A stretch of DNA of 64,000 nucleotides, taken from Chiridota heheva (taxonomy: Eukaryota; Echinodermata; Holothuroidea; Apodida; Chiridotidae). The notes under the pieces are model-generated. The model had not been told where the DNA came from, did no database searches, and worked only from the letters and a program-made list of their open reading frames with translations. Made by a program: the position numbers and the translations under genes. The stretch spans positions 247,001 to 311,000 of the forward strand of contig JAIGNY010004270.1 in the NCBI GenBank assembly GCA_020152595.1. The letters are read 5' to 3'. Below, one piece after another: positions 1 to 52,133 of this stretch; position 1 is the first letter of the stretch, and each line of letters starts with the position of its first letter.

Positions 1-3000
1 GATCATACTTCTCGTCCAATTTTCAAAAACAATCGCTCCCAAAGAAACAGATCCAAAGAAAAAACAAGCCAACTCAGACCCAACAGATCTTCCTCCAGAT
101 AACCCCCCGCCTCCTCATGGCATACACCACGAACAATTACAATAACACCCACAACATCATACAATGGAACATTAGGAGCCTTAAGGCCAATTCTGAAGAA
201 ATTGACCTTCTGGCCTCCACCTTCAACCCGGTCGTCTTCTGCCTACAAAAAACTTTCTTGAAAACCACCGACCATTACTCCCTCAACAACTTTGCTTGCT
301 ATCACAAACATCAAGTGGATGCTGACAGGGCCTGTGGTGGCTTCTCCATTCTCGTTAGACACGATATCCCACACAGCCCTGTTCGTGTGCACACCGACCT
401 TCAGGCCATCTGTATTTCTATCTCCCTCCACAAAACTTTCACTCTCTGCAATATCTATCTCCCTCCCAACACCAACAGTCAACCAACCAGCCTTAACAAC
501 CTCATCTCTCAGCTTCCCACCCCCTTCATCCTTCTTGGTGACTTCAACGCTTACAACCCTCTGTGGGGCTCTAATACCGCCACCCCTAGAGGCAAGTTCA
601 TCGAAAACGCTCTTCGTCAGCACAGCCTGTCCTTACTGAACACTAACTCCCCGACCTACCTTCATCCTGCCACAGGTTCTCTCACCTGTATTGACCTGTC
701 TATCTGTTCCCCTAACCTCCTCCCTGATTTCAGTTGGAGAGTCACTGCTGACCTCTGTGGTAGTGATCATTACCCTCTTCTTATACACTCCAATCTTCAA
801 ATCCCCACTGAGCACACCCCCAATTGGAACCTCGACAAGGCTAACTGGCCCCTTTTTTAAACCCTCTGTGACTCACACCTCTCCCCCAATCTCCTCGAGG
901 ATGAGGATCCCATGTCTAACTTCAGTAATATCCTTATCAACATCGCCACCTGCTCAATTCCCAAAACCTCCAAACCCCCAAATCATCCCCCCAACCCCTG
1001 GTTCTCGGATGACTGCAAAACTGCCATCAAGAACAGGAAAAGAGCCCTCAGGAACTTTAAAACTAACCCGACCACCCATAACCTTAACCTCTTTCGCATC
1101 AGCTGTGCCAAGGCCAGACGCACTATCAAGGACAGTAAAACCAACACTTGGAACAACTTTATCTCTTCTCTCACCACCAACACCCCCACTAAGAAGATTT
1201 GGAGAATGGTTAACAGCTTCCACGGCAGAGTAGGCAAATCTTCCATCTCCCATCTCTCTTGGAATGGAGACCTTCTCACCGCAACAAAGGACATCGTTAA
1301 CCACCTCGCCACCTCTTTCAGCAACATCTCGTCCTCAACCAACTACTCCAATGCTTTCAAAATCAAAAAAGCTTGTGATGAAGCCCGGAGGATCACTTTT
1401 CCCTCCGACAACTCCAAAAGCTACAACACCCCTCTCACCCTTTCTGAATTAAACCAAGCCATCAACGACGCTGGCTGCACCTCCAAGGGCCCAGATAACA
1501 TCCCCTATCAGTTTCTAAAACACCTCCCCATCAAGGCCACCACTACCCTACTCACCATCTTCAACCACATTTGGTCCTCACACTCCTTTCCCCCTATCTG
1601 GAGGACAGCTATTGTCATCCCCATCTTTAAACCGGGGAAGGATGGTACCGACCCCACCAGCTACCGACCCATCGCCCTTACTTGCTGTCTCTGTAAAATT
1701 ATGGAAAAGATCATTAATCAGAGACTAAACTGGTTCCTCGAGACCAACAGAATCCTCTCTCCTCACCAAAGCGGCTTCCGAAAACGTCGCAATACCCTAG
1801 ACCAGTTAATTACGCTCGACACCGCTATCCAGGAATCCTTTGCAAAAAAGGAACACCTCATTGCCATATTTTTTGACCTTGAGAAAGCTTTCGACACTAC
1901 TTGGAAATACGGCATTACCCGCAAACTTCACACCATCGGCCTCAGAGGCCATCTCCCAATCTTTATTCAAAACTTCCTCTCATCCAGGCAGTTCCAAGTT
2001 CGTATTGGCCACACCCTCTCCAACCGTACCCCCAAGAAGAGGGCATCCCCTAAGGCAGCATCCTCTCTCCCACTCTCTTCAACCTGAGCATCAATGACAT
2101 CGCGGATAACCTTGGCCCCAACATCAAACGTACCTTATATGTGGATGACTTCACCATCTTTTACTCCTCCCGTAGCTTTCCTATTGTTGAAAGTAGGCTC
2201 CAAACCAGCCTCGACCTGCTGCAAGACTGGAGCAACAAAAACGGTTTTAAATTCTCCAACAAGACAGTCTGCATGCACTTTTGTCATTTCAACAACCTCC
2301 ACCCCAACCCAAACTTTGTGCTCAATGGTAATCGCATCCCAAAAGTTGAACACACAAAGTTTCTGGGTCTAACTCTAGACCCTAAGCTTACCTACAAGCA
2401 ACACATCACCAACCTGAAACTGAAATGCAACAGCTCCCTCAACATCCTCAGACTCCTCTCCAAAATCATTTGGGGTGCGAACCGCTTTGCTCTCCTCAAA
2501 ATTTTCAGGCTCACCATTTGTGCCAAGCTTGACTACGGCAATATTGTCTACTGTGTCCCTCACAACTCATACCTCAACCACATCAACACCATCCAAAATG
2601 AAGCCCTCAGGCTTTGTCTAGGTGCTTACAGGACCTCCCCAATCACCAGCCTTTATGTTGAAGCCAACGAACCCCCCTTTCTACTTTGATGTAGAAAGCT
2701 TAGCCTATCCTATGCTTTTAGGGTCCTCACCAACACCCAGAACCCTGTTTACAACCTTATTGGGTACCCCAATTTCTCCACCCTCTTTGATAGGACTAAA
2801 ACCCTATCCCCTCCCTTCAGCTTACGCATTAAATCAGACCTCTTCTATCTCGGCATCAACCCCACCACTCTCGGCACCTTCCCCTCCTCCCTTCTGTCCA
2901 CCTGGGCCTCTCCACTCATCACAAAGCTCAAACCCATCCTAACCTCTTCATCAATCTCCACAACCAAGTCAAAGACCAACTCTCAAATTACACCTCCATC

Positions 3001-4000
3001 TATACTGATGGGTCCAAGGAGGCCAACAAGACAGCTGCTGCTGCGGTCATCCAAGACATCACCCTCAGTAGCAGACTTCCTGACTACTCATCCATCTTTT
3101 CAGCCGAGGCTAAGGCCATTCTCCTTGCCCTCAACTTTATTGAGTACTCCCCGCTCAGCCACTTTGTTATTTTCTCCAACTCAAAGGCTGTTCTTACTTC
3201 TTTACTCAACCTTAAATGGGATACCCTCACATGCCACCTCCTCCTCTGCAAACTCCTTTCTCCCACCCTCTGCAGGAAAAGTATTCTTTTCTTCTGGATA
3301 CCCAGCCATGTTGGCATCCTGGGTAATGACAGGGCTGATGCAGCCGCTAAGCTTGCCCTCACCCTCCTCCCTGCCCCTTTTCTCAAAACCCTCTCTGACA
3401 ACAAACCGCTTATCGCTTCCCTTTATTCGGGACCGCTGGCAAACCTCATGGAAGTCCCAAATTGATAACAAACTCCATGTCATCCAGCCCACAATTCCGA
3501 TCAAAGCCACCATCAACAACCTCCCTTGTATTGACAACGTTCATATTACCCGTCTTAGAATTGGTCACACATCTCACCCACTCCCACCTCCTTATTGGCT
3601 CCCCCCCAACCCCTCTGCAACAATTGCCATTGCACCCTCACAATCCATCACGTTTTCCTTGCTTGCCCCCTGTATAACCTTCCCAGAGCTTCCCTCGCTC
3701 CCTACAACTTAATTGCTGAGTTCTTCCAGAAAATTCCTCCGGATAAAATTATCTCCTTCCTTCATCATGCCTCCCTCTACGACCATATTTAATTCTCCTC
3801 TTCCACCCCCTCTCTACTTTGTTTTGTTTCAACCATGCACCTCCCCTCACGATCACAGCTTTCTGACCTTTTGTCCTTAAATTTCTCTCATTCTCCCCCT
3901 GTTTCCTTTACTTCCTACCTCTAGAATGATCTGACCTCTCCGGCACAATTTGACCTTAGTTGTTGTGGTGCCGTTAAGCCTTCATCAAACAAACAAACAA
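1..4000 (+). mobile_element. I-group LINE copy 1 (ORF2: endonuclease, RT, RNase H), degraded
   Basis: Non-LTR retrotransposon cut by the window edge. ORF2 starts at ATG 117. It shows the APE endonuclease (IIQWNIRSLKA, LGDFNAYNPLWGS, GSDHYPL), RT (IFFDLEKAFDTTW, YVDDFTIFY), RNase H (YTDGSK, FSAEAKAI, GNDRAD) and a C-terminal zinc knuckle (CNNCHC...H...C). It ends in (CAAA)n at 3984-4000. Defects against the other copies: GAA to TAA at 858-860, a frameshift near 2030, AGA to TGA near 2688, further frame changes in the RNase H part, and Asn for a catalytic Asp (IFSNSKA). It lies in the sense direction in an upstream intron of the A2M gene. The RNase H domain places it near the I/Nimb group rather than Jockey or CR1. 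Confidence 0.88.
117..2087 (+). pseudogene. LINE copy 1 ORF2, endonuclease and 5' RT part
   Basis: One reading frame from ATG 117 through endonuclease motifs, interrupted by a stop at 858-860 and then open from 861 to 2087. The second part carries KGPDNIPYQFLKHLP, SYRPIALTCCLCKIMEKII and FFDLEKAFDTTW, the early RT motifs. The frame is lost around 2030, just before the GxPQGSxLSP motif. That motif is readable in copy 4 (GVPQGSILSPTLF) but split here. Confidence 0.8.
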
Positions 4001-4930
4001 ACTTAAAAGTTTCGTGAGAAAAAGCGGAAGAATTAGTTTAATTTGCTGATAGTCCTCTTAAAAGCTTGGTGAGAAAAAGAGGAATAACCACTTCGATTTG
4101 CTCATAGTCCTCATAAAAGCTTGGTGAGAAAAGGAGGAAGAATTACTTTAATTTCCTCATAGTCCTCATAAAAGCTTTGTGAGAAAAGGTGGAAGAATTA
4201 GTTTAATTTGCTCATAGTCCTCGTAAAACCTTTGTGAGAAAAGGTGAAAGAATCAGCTTAATTAGCTCATAGACCTCGTAAAACCTTTGTGAGAAAAGGT
4301 GAAAGAATTAGTTTAATTTGCTCATAGTCCTCTTAAAAGTTTCGTGAGAAAAGGAGGAAGAACCAGTTTAATTTGTTCATAGTTCTCGTAAAGGTTTTGT
4401 GATAAAAGGAGGAAGAACCAGTTTAATTTACTCATAGTCATAAAAGCTTCATGAGAAAAGGCGGAAGAACCAGTTTATTTTGCTCATAGTCCTCCTAAAA
4501 GCTTCGTGAGAAAAGGAAGAAGTACCAGTTTGATTTGCTCATAGTCTTAAAACCTTTGTGAGGAAAGGCAGAAGAATTAGTTTAATTTGCTTATAGTCCT
4601 CTTAAAAGCTCTGTGAGAAAAGGAGGAAGAACCAGTTTAATTTATTCATAGTTCTCGTAAAAGTTTTGTTATAAAAGGAGGAAGAACCAGTTTGATTTAC
4701 TTGTAGTCATAAAAGCTTTGTGAGAAAAGGTGGAAGAACCAGTTTAATTTGCTCATAGTCCTCCTAAAAGCTTCGTGAGAAAAGGAAGAAGTACCAGTTT
4801 AATTTGCTCATAACCCTCTTAAAAGCTTTGTGAGAAAAGGAGGAAGAACCAGTTTAATTTGCTCATAGTCCTCTTAAAAGCTTTGTGGGAGAAGGAGAAA
4901 GAACCAGTTTAATATTTCTCAACAAAAGGT
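4001..4930. repeat. 55-bp minisatellite, about 17 copies
   Basis: Divergent tandem units of about 55 bp, typified by agcttygtgagaaaagg, gaagaaccagtttaattt and gctcatagtcctcttaaa. The array starts directly at the (CAAA)n tail of LINE copy 1 and ends 150 bp before the first identified A2M exon. No coding frame runs through it. Confidence 0.9.
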
Positions 4931-5081
4931 GTATTTTTCCTCTTCTTTTTCAAATCTTAAGGGAAAATGTCCTTGGAATTTTCAGAAATTATTGCCAATA
5001 GAATAACAATTTCTTTTCATCTCAAGATGGGTGTTTTAGAGAAATACGTATTAATGCGACTTTTGTTTTGAATTTGTACAG

Positions 5082-44136
<39,055 letters not shown>

Positions 44137-44205
44137 GCATCAGTGTAGGACTATAATACAGAACATCATGAATAGCTACATTGTTTATAGAATACAAACT
44201 TTTAT

Positions 44206-44211
44206 ATTAAA
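44206..44211 (+). promoter_or_regulatory. Polyadenylation signal ATTAAA of the A2M gene
   Basis: ATTAAA lies about 70 nt after the stop codon in an AT-rich stretch, a normal distance for a short 3' UTR. A T-rich region follows. No stronger AATAAA lies between the stop and this site. Confidence 0.5.
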
Positions 44212-44269
44212 TTGAATTTATTATTTTAATGTATACAATTCTTATTCTGGAAAATCAAAATACTTTAGT

Positions 44270-44400
44270 GCATTTATATATAACACGTTCTTATATGCTT
44301 TTCTATGCTGAATGCATACTCAAAGTGATTTACAATGACCAGTCAAATTCCCCGGCAGCAGCTTGAGATCAGTGCCATGAACTTGACTGGGAGTGTATAG
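44270..44400. repeat. Dispersed repeat (copy 2 of a pair)
   Basis: Matches 11620-11760 over tgatttacaatgaccagtca and ggcagcagcttgagatcag. It starts about 60 bp after the polyadenylation signal. Confidence 0.5.
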
Positions 44401-44659
44401 TAGATCTTTGATATATAATTTCAGCAATTAAGCCAAATGAATAGATTATGAACTTGTAGCATTTTTCATGATTTTAAAAAGACTTAAAGAACTATATATG
44501 GAGCAACATTGATTTTCAACAATTCTATTTGCAGGGAGGACCCTTTTCTGCAAATCACATAATTATGTGATTTTATCTCTTCATGATTTCTTACTTAAGG
44601 TTTCAACAATTTTCTTTGGTTCAACTTGCTCATATGTCATATCATTAATCATGAAAGCG

Positions 44660-44800
44660 AAAATTACTTACAGAAACACATTGGCCAGCACTGCTGGGAA
44701 CTTAACCTGTGATGGACTGCATCCGATCCAGGGGACCAATTTGCTCTCATCCACTTGCACCATGGAAACCAGGGATAAGATATGGGTCTAATGGCTCAGG
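44660..44800 (+). repeat. SINE/LINE 3'-end-like segment
   Basis: Contains gtgatggactgcatccgatc followed by caggggaccaa, resembling a tail motif common in animal SINEs and their partner LINEs (gatggactggcatcc with atccagggg), and gaaaccagggataag. No A/B box was seen upstream. Confidence 0.4.
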
Positions 44801-44819
44801 TGGATAGCCAGCAATCATT

Positions 44820-45740
44820 TTTGAAAAATGCTTGATTTTCAGCAAATTTATTATGTAAGGACAAAGGCAGAAGTTTGACATGCCTCACTTAAACCAAACG
44901 TACTCCATGTGGAGCATAGGTCATCAATAACATCCTTCCACTTTGTCCTGTTCCATGACTCTAAGGGTGACCAAGGTGTTCTGCCTCTGTGGAGCGTCTC
45001 CATCTTGTGTGGGTCTTCTGTTGCATTTCCCTTGTGGTCCATCTGAGCGCATGCAATGCAGACAACACTGGATGGTGTCTTTCTCATTGTTTAACAAAGC
45101 CATCCCCATTACTATTACATAATTTGCAATAAGTTTTGATCAAACATACGTTTTTATGTTTACTTTCACAAATCCTTTTTTAAAACATTTTATTTAAAAC
45201 TGAGTGCATTTCTTTGCAGATTGGTTTTTGTAGATTGATGTTGTGCCGATAAGTTTCATACAAATTTTGAATGAGAAAAACTCTATTAACTTTCTGGAAT
45301 CTGTCCATAGAGCTTTATTACACTTCCTATCTTGGAAAAATCTTTGATTTTGAATCTTCAAAATATGATTTCCTAACACCAAATTATAAATTTTATGAAA
45401 AATGTGAAATATTTATTTAAAAAAGAACAAATAAAAAAGATTAAGATTTTAAACAACTGATTTGAATATGAAACTATTCTTATCTGTGTGTAATAACTCT
45501 ATGTACAACTTTAGAAACATATATTAAACATTGCATGTACAAGGGGCAAACCCATATTCTGAATCAAAGCTAAAAAATCAAAAACTTTGGAAATTTTAAT
45601 GACAAATTCAAAAATGTTGCCACTCTAACCTAATTTTCAAAATTTTGTAATCCTTTCACCTGAGATGGCTGAACTCTATTAAGACCAATTGCTTCAACCA
45701 GGATCACCCAAAACATACTGAGTTGTATTTTGCTAATTAG
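44820..45740. other. Non-coding region, one weak minus-strand frame
   Basis: A minus-strand frame at 44851-45087 contains WKDVIDDLCSTWSTFG; it has no family that I recognise and is probably part of an old repeat. The rest is AT-rich with nothing identified. Confidence 0.35.
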
Positions 45741-45749
45741 AATGTGCTC

Positions 45750-46655
45750 AAATTTCCCCCTACCGCCCCCTAGTTATGCCACTGAGTATAGAGCAGCCTA
45801 CCGCCCCCTAGCTATGCCACTGAGTATAGAGCAGCCTACTGCCCCCTAGTTATACCACTCAGTATAGAGCAGCCTACCACCCCTAGTTATACCACTGACC
45901 TACCGCTCCCCTAGCTATACCACTGGGTATAAAGCAGCCTACCGCTCCCCTAGCTATGTCACTGAGTATAGAGCAGTGAAAAAAGGTGCTCATCAGTTAT
46001 ACCACTGAGTATAGAGCAGCCTACTGCTCCCCTAGCTATACCACTCACTATAGAGCAGCCTACCACTCCTCCTAGCTATACCACTCACTATAGAGCAGCC
46101 TACCACTCCTCCAGTATAGAGCAGCCTACTGCTCCCCTAGCTATACCACTCACTATAGAGCAGCCTACCACTCCTCCTAGCTATACCACTCACTATAGAG
46201 CAGCCTACCACTCCTCCTAGCTATACCACTCACTATAGAGCAGCCTACCGCTCCCCTAGCTATACCACTGGGTATAGAGCAGCCTACCGCTCCCCTAGCT
46301 ATACCACTCACTATAGAGCAGCCTACCACTCCTCCTAGCTATACCACTCACTATAGAGCAGCCTACTGCTCCCCTAGCTATACCACTCACTATAGAGCAG
46401 CCTACCACTCCTCCTAGCTATACCACTGGGTATAGAGCAGCCTACCACTCCTCCTAACCATACCACTCAGTATAGAGCAGCCTACCACTCCCCCTAGCTA
46501 TGCCACTGACCTACCTCTCCCTCTAGGTATACCACTGAGTATCGAGCAACCTACCACTCCCCTAGCTATACCACTGACCAACCTCTCCTCCTAGCTATAC
46601 CACTGAGTATAGAGCAACCTACCTCTCCCCTAGCTGTACCACTCCATGAGTTGTT
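45750..46655. repeat. 40-bp minisatellite, about 22 units
   Basis: Units read tagctataccactcactata, gagcagcctaccactcctcc, with many local variants. A stray piece of the same unit recurs at 46905-46950. It lies 1.6 kb downstream of the A2M gene. Confidence 0.92.
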
Positions 46656-46675
46656 GTGCTCCTTAAAATTTCAAA

Positions 46676-46722
46676 CAGTCAGACCCACCTGATAAATAAG
46701 CAGGTCGGGTCAGACTTTTCCT
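46676..46722. repeat. Short imperfect palindrome
   Basis: gtcagacccacctg and caggtcgggtcagac are near-inverse arms around a 9-bp AT loop. Could be a residual transposon end or a simple hairpin. Confidence 0.4.
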
Positions 46723-47009
46723 CTTTATTTTCTTTGTTCTTAAAACCACAAGTAATTAGAATCAAATTTCCTTATCAATGGCCCCATTATATTCGTTCTC
46801 CTGGTTGAGCAGTTATTCTAAGTAAGTGGTCTCATTATTTGCTATAGTAAGTTTGTGGTCATAATTTACTGGAACCAATTTTTAAGGGAAAGGACAAGTC
46901 ATGTCAGTATAGAGCAGCCTACCGCTCCCCTTAGCTATACCAATGAGTATAGAGCAATGAAGAAAGGTCGTTCAAAAATAAAAACCTCAAAGCTTGTTTT
47001 TGTCTTATA

Positions 47010-47180
47010 TGTGAGTAGCCATATTTTATGCCTTTCACATGTGACACACTTGAAGTTTTATCGAAGCACTTCTCATATTTGATGCCTTTTACATGTGACA
47101 CACTTTTAATCTTATTCAAGCACCTCCCATATTTGATGTACATGTGACACACTTGAAGTGTTATCCAAGTACCTCCCATT
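47010..47180. repeat. 52-57-bp repeat, three copies
   Basis: Three copies of tttgatgccttttacatgtg, acacacttgaagt and ttatccaagcacctcccat, with small deletions. Confidence 0.8.
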
Positions 47181-47914
47181 TTTTCAAAGGTTACAACTGG
47201 TACTTTGATATTCTTAATCTTTTGTGATTTTAAAGTAAACAGTTTTTTTTTAATTTACAAAATGTTTTGCAATTTTTTTGCAGAAAACAAATTGTGCTTT
47301 TTTTAGCTTGAAGATATAACAGTACTTAAATCAAAATTGCTCCAAAAAAATTATAATTGTGATACATTCTATGATATCTTTGAATCATTTTTCTAAAAAT
47401 AGAAAAGATTAATTTTGATATGTGTTTATCACTTTTTATGATAAGCACTAATCATATATTTTTGTACTTTTCCTATTATTAATAAGAACAACCAAAGTAT
47501 GAGATGATGTCAAATGAGGGCCACCCACATAATGTACTTTGATGAATTTTAATGTTCTATTTTAATATATTTGTATTTTAATCATTAAAATAACTCTTTC
47601 ACTTTTTGGTCACAGTGAATAACTTTGAAAAAGCAAAATAATTAGAAGCTGAAAATGATTAAAAGCAAAATACATTTTGTAGAACACCTCACTTTCTTTT
47701 AGTTGTTTTGTATTTGTTTGTTGAGTATTATTTTCAAAGTATCAATAAGCTTAGGAGTGCTAGGCTCATAGCAGATATGGGGCGCGGATGGGCCTTGCCT
47801 TTGCAAAGGTGTATATTCCCTCCTGCATGAAATGGAATAAAAAGTATGTAACAAGAAAATATGGAGTTATTGCCCAGGTGTTTTGTGCTGCACTTTAAAA
47901 AAACTTAAGTTTTA

Positions 47915-48232
47915 ACCATAGGCAGGATTTGGGGGGCGCATTCCCCCCTCCCCCCCCCAGCTTTTTTTTTGACATTTGTACCTTTAATGTGGTGATTTCT
48001 TGCATCTTAGCATAATTTTGCCACCCCCGCACACTTTTAACTTTGCCCCGCCCATTTTTGACTTTGCCCCTGCCCACTTTGACTTCCCCGCCCACTTTTG
48101 ACTTTCCCGCCCACTTTTGACTTTACGTCGTACACTTTTAACTTTGCCCACCGCCCACTTTGGACCCCCCCCCCCCCTCCCCCCTCCCCCTCCCCTTCGA
48201 CTTTCGGTAGGGAAATACTGCCCATGGATTTA
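47915..48232. mobile_element. Small element C, copy 1 (ccataggcggattt ends)
   Basis: The left end ccataggcaggattt and the right end aaatactgcccatgg are near inverses. Inside are poly-C tracts and a cccacttttgactttgccc minisatellite. A second copy lies at 53656-53840, which supports a mobile origin. Confidence 0.55.
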
Positions 48233-48679
48233 AGCTACTTAGATCCAAACATTTAAAGGCATAAAAGTAGTAAGGTGTAACTATGCAGTAAGTGACCAAA
48301 CAGAAGCAGGCTTAGCTATGACATCATAACTCATTTATATGCATTCAAAAGTACTTCTGATTAATCACTGCCGGTATAGTTTTCCTTAAAACACCGGTTT
48401 CATGTCCTCCTTGTTTTTGATTGGTCCATTTTGTACAGATGTCACACCAAGTTGAAATGCTGCAAACAGTAAAATATGTCCTAAAGGTGTATTGACATAC
48501 AAAAGGCAATATTTGCCTTCTATTACAAATTACTGAAGGTAACAAAAATTTCATCAAAATTGACTATTTTGTAGTGTTTCTAAATCTTTGGCATCAATTT
48601 TATGTGAATATTATGATGTATCGCAAGGCAACCATGATATTATTTTTCTGTAAATCATTTGCTTTTTTAATGTCCTATC

Positions 48680-48972
48680 TTAATTCTAAAGTTGTTCAGC
48701 AAATTCTGGGAAGGAAAGATTTTTAGCCTTTACCATACTGCCATACCCCCAATCAGTTTCTAACTGGAATAGATTTTCCCATCATTTTTAGTGACTGAGA
48801 TTAAGGAAATAAATTTTAAAACTTACATAAAGATCTTGGTTTTTTCTGCCCAATTATACATCACAAATGTTGCATAGATTACAACTTAATCACACCTTTG
48901 ATCGTCCACAAATTAAAAGGCTTATTTTCAAAATTCAAACACTGATTTGCTCAGATTTTAATTCTATTTTAA
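48680..48972. repeat. Dispersed repeat D, copy 1
   Basis: Shares cagcaaattc, ttttagtgagattt-like and attcaaacactgatttgctc stretches with 53870-54145. Both copies follow a copy of element C, so C and D may be one larger element. Confidence 0.45.
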
Positions 48973-49507
48973 GAGATTAGTTCAGTGGTCAAGTAAATGC
49001 ATCTCACATGAAAGAGGATTTTCAAAGACAAAATGATCATGAAGGAAGCATTTAAAATGCTTTTTCCGTGAAGGGAGCTATTACAGTCGCGGTTTAAAAA
49101 TCTTATCTGCGTAGAAATGACTGGTGTACTAAGTCTACAATGTAAGGTTGGTGACTTCATTCTCACCTTAACAATTCTTAATGTATTTTGGAGAAAATTA
49201 ATTTTACTTTATTATTTGAATTATTTTCCCCCAACTTTCTTCAGGTGATAAATTATAATTAACCTCACTAGATGGTTCTTGACTACTTTCCTGACATATC
49301 CAATACTTGCTAAGCAAAAACAAATCACAGGATAAAATACGATAGCAGACGAAGACTTTGAGGAATCTGAGACTAGTGTGATTTAAGTCGTTTCCATACC
49401 AATGATATCAAACTTTAAACTTGTATATCTCCTTAGCGGAATAAGATTTGTAATGCTTTCTTCACCATTTTGTTGTTTTTTAAGTCATCTTTTATATGAG
49501 ATGGATT
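48973..49507. mobile_element. MITE family A, copy 3, 3'-truncated
   Basis: Starts after TTAA (48969-48972) with a mutated end, GAGATTAGTTCAGTGGTCAAG. It shares gatttaagtcgtttcca and gtatatctccttagcgga with the other copies. The 3' end is lost close to a foldback element that starts at 49539. Confidence 0.75.
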
Positions 49508-49538
49508 TAATAAAAATACAAACTTATACTGTTGTAAA

Positions 49539-50032
49539 CAGTAGGGGAGAATCCTGGACCTTTGGTGTAATAATAAATACACCAAAATTTGGAGCTTCGT
49601 ATTCATTAAGATCCATGGAGGCCGCCATTTCAAATGTAGTGATAACGTTAAGTCAATAGGGATTTTTTAATGAGAACGCGGGGGTTATTTTTGAAAGGAA
49701 AAATCGATATTAAATGAATATTTATTAGATTTGACCGCAGACTTTTCAATTTCATCGTGGACTTAGCAATGAAATAACAAAAGACTTCCGTTGACAGGTC
49801 GTTGACCTTTTGAACAACCCTCTCGACACATGATTCTGTGATGGCTTAGTCATCGCTGATACCGTGTACATGCATCATACGTTACATTACACATATACTA
49901 ACGTTCTCTTAGTAAAAATCCTATTGATATAACAAGTTAAAATGGCGGCCTTTATGGATCTTAATGAATACGAAGCTCCACGTTTTAGTGTATTTTCTTA
50001 TTACACCAAAAGTTCAGGATTCTCCCTGACTG
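49539..50032. mobile_element. Foldback MITE E (5-bp duplication GTAAA)
   Basis: 494 bp with inverted arms of about 95 bp. The left arm starts CAGTAGGGGAGAATCCTG and the right arm, inverted, CAGTCAGGGAGAATCCTG. The arms share ttggtgtaataa, gcttcgtattcattaagatc and ggccgccatttc. Flanked by GTAAA (49534-49538 and 50033-50037). Non-coding. Confidence 0.9.
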
Positions 50033-50039
50033 GTAAATG

Positions 50040-50690
50040 CGTCCTTTTATTTATGAAACTGTTTACAAAGGGGTGAAACATTTTTTTATTTTCTCCTAGC
50101 AAATCTGCCATAGATGTCTTATCAATAAAGTACGAAAATTATTTTGTTTACTCCATTTTGAGAAAGTTATTTCAAATTTTAGGAAAGTATAAATTAATGA
50201 GAGTGTAGTCGAAGTGACACGAAATTCCGTTGCTCAAAAGTTCGTACCGGGGTTCAAATTCTGACGACCAAACGAAGAAAAGGGTAAAAATAGATTAAAA
50301 AACCTTTGAAATAAGGGTGACCACTCATTTGTGTTTTGCATTGTATCAAGTTTTTTGTTTTTTCTCTCCAATGAAACACATTGTATTTGAGCCCAACCAT
50401 TATCACAACGAGTTTTAGGGGCATATAACTATTCCCATAACGCCTTTCCACCAGAATCGGAATGGAAACTTTAGGGGCGCGGATTTTTTATGTCATAGGG
50501 CCCAACTAATGCTTAAGTAGAGGGACGGGAGGACCCTCAGAACAAGGGTTCTCGTAAAATTGGATCAGTCAAACGCTGCTTTCGACACGGCGTGGCAAAA
50601 TATGGATCAAAATCTGGAAAATCAGTGAATATAAATGTATTGGGTGTATAGGCGTGAATGTTATGGAAGAAAAACTGCGACAAAGTGAAA
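50040..50690. other. Non-coding, no recognised feature
   Basis: AT-rich sequence with nothing that can be assigned. Confidence 0.4.
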
Positions 50691-50990
50691 GATATCTTCC
50701 GAAAATTGCATGAGATTTAAGGAAATTGACCAAATTTGATAGAAATATCCCAGACATTGTAGAAAATTGATCGAAAATCGAAGAAAAATTGCCCAAAATT
50801 GAAAGAAATTTCCCAAACATTGAAGGAACTTTAAAAAAAATTACCGAGAAGTGAAGAAAAATTGCCCAAAAATAAAGGAAATTTTCCGGAAAATTAATAA
50901 AATTGTATGGAATTAAGGAAATTTCCCCCAAAGTTGAAAGAGATTTCCCGAACATTGAATGAAATTTTTGAAAATTGATTTTTTTTTTTA
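50690..50990. repeat. Degenerate 27-30-bp A-rich repeat
   Basis: Diverged units around aaaaattgcccaaaattgaa, agaaatttcccaaacattg. A related stretch lies at 51815-51915. Old array with no coding role evident. Confidence 0.6.
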
Positions 50991-51059
50991 CACAAACGGT
51001 GACTAAAAATGATCTCAAAGTATGAAAGGGTATCATCAAAAAAAATCTCAGGGCCAGTC

Positions 51060-52128
51060 TTCCCCCCCCCCTCCTCTTCTCTACATGTATTCACTTTATA
51101 CAGGGCAATCATGCACACATGCTTTTTACCAAACTGCCTGTTTTTATGCGCTTAGAACGATTTCCCTCTCAACTGACTGACTTGCATAGTGACTGCGACC
51201 TCGAAAAACAAAAATATAGAAATGTCTTACTAACTTGGTCGAGGCAAGGGGAAAACCCCATATGGGAATGTTTTACCTTAAAACGCGCATAAGGAAAAAT
51301 TCTAGCCGTGATGTGTTATATGTGATGTGTTGTATATTTCTATTTGTTGGAAAGTACGGACCCTTTTTTTAACCAATCACATTGGATTTTATATATATGG
51401 TAAACAGATATATGTTAATTGTCAGGCCGTGTGAAAATGACTCCCAAATACTTTCATTCAGAAGCTACAAAGCGGCGAAAATCTTGTGATTTTGCTTGCG
51501 CTCTTATTGAAAAACAAGAAAAAACACATTTTATAGCTTGCGAAGTACGGTACTCTTTTTAAAAAAAATTTTTAATGAAAATGGTCTCAAAGGATAGATT
51601 ATGAATTCAAGTTCTCTACACCGTTTGAAATGGAACAAAATATGTGTGATTTTTCAGAGTGTTTTGCGCAATTAAGGAGATTATCGCAAGCGTATTATGA
51701 AGCTCTTTGAACAAACATTCCCATATGCCCCTCCCCTCCCCCATCCTTGAGAGGATTTCACCTTCCCAGTTGAAAGCATGCTTCCCGCGGTTGTGAAGTA
51801 AAAAATGAGAAATTATTGACATAAAATTGAAGGAAAATTTCTTCAAATTATTGGGAATTCTGTCGACATTTGCCAAGAAATTGAAGAAAATTTCTTAAAA
51901 ATGAAGGAAATTTCCTTGGTAGATTCGACCACAAATTTTTAATAGTTTACAGAACAATTCTTGAAATTATTTGACTATTTTTTACTTTACACGTTTTTAA
52001 AAATTGTAATTAACATTATTTTGATTGAGGCAGCTCAATATTTCAAAACTACAACCAAAACACAATTCTCATTCCCTTTCCTAACACGGTAAACCTAGGC
52101 CACGTCGAATTCTCCCCGGGGTTTCACC
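51060..52128. other. Non-coding, no recognised gene
   Basis: Contains the short degenerate A-rich repeat at 51815-51915 and otherwise nothing identifiable. Confidence 0.4.
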
Positions 52129-52133
52129 ATTAA

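Noticed and set aside
45750-46655. A promoter-like T7 motif (cactatagag) repeated in the array
   Set aside because: Similarity to a phage promoter is chance within the repeat unit; it has no meaning in this context.
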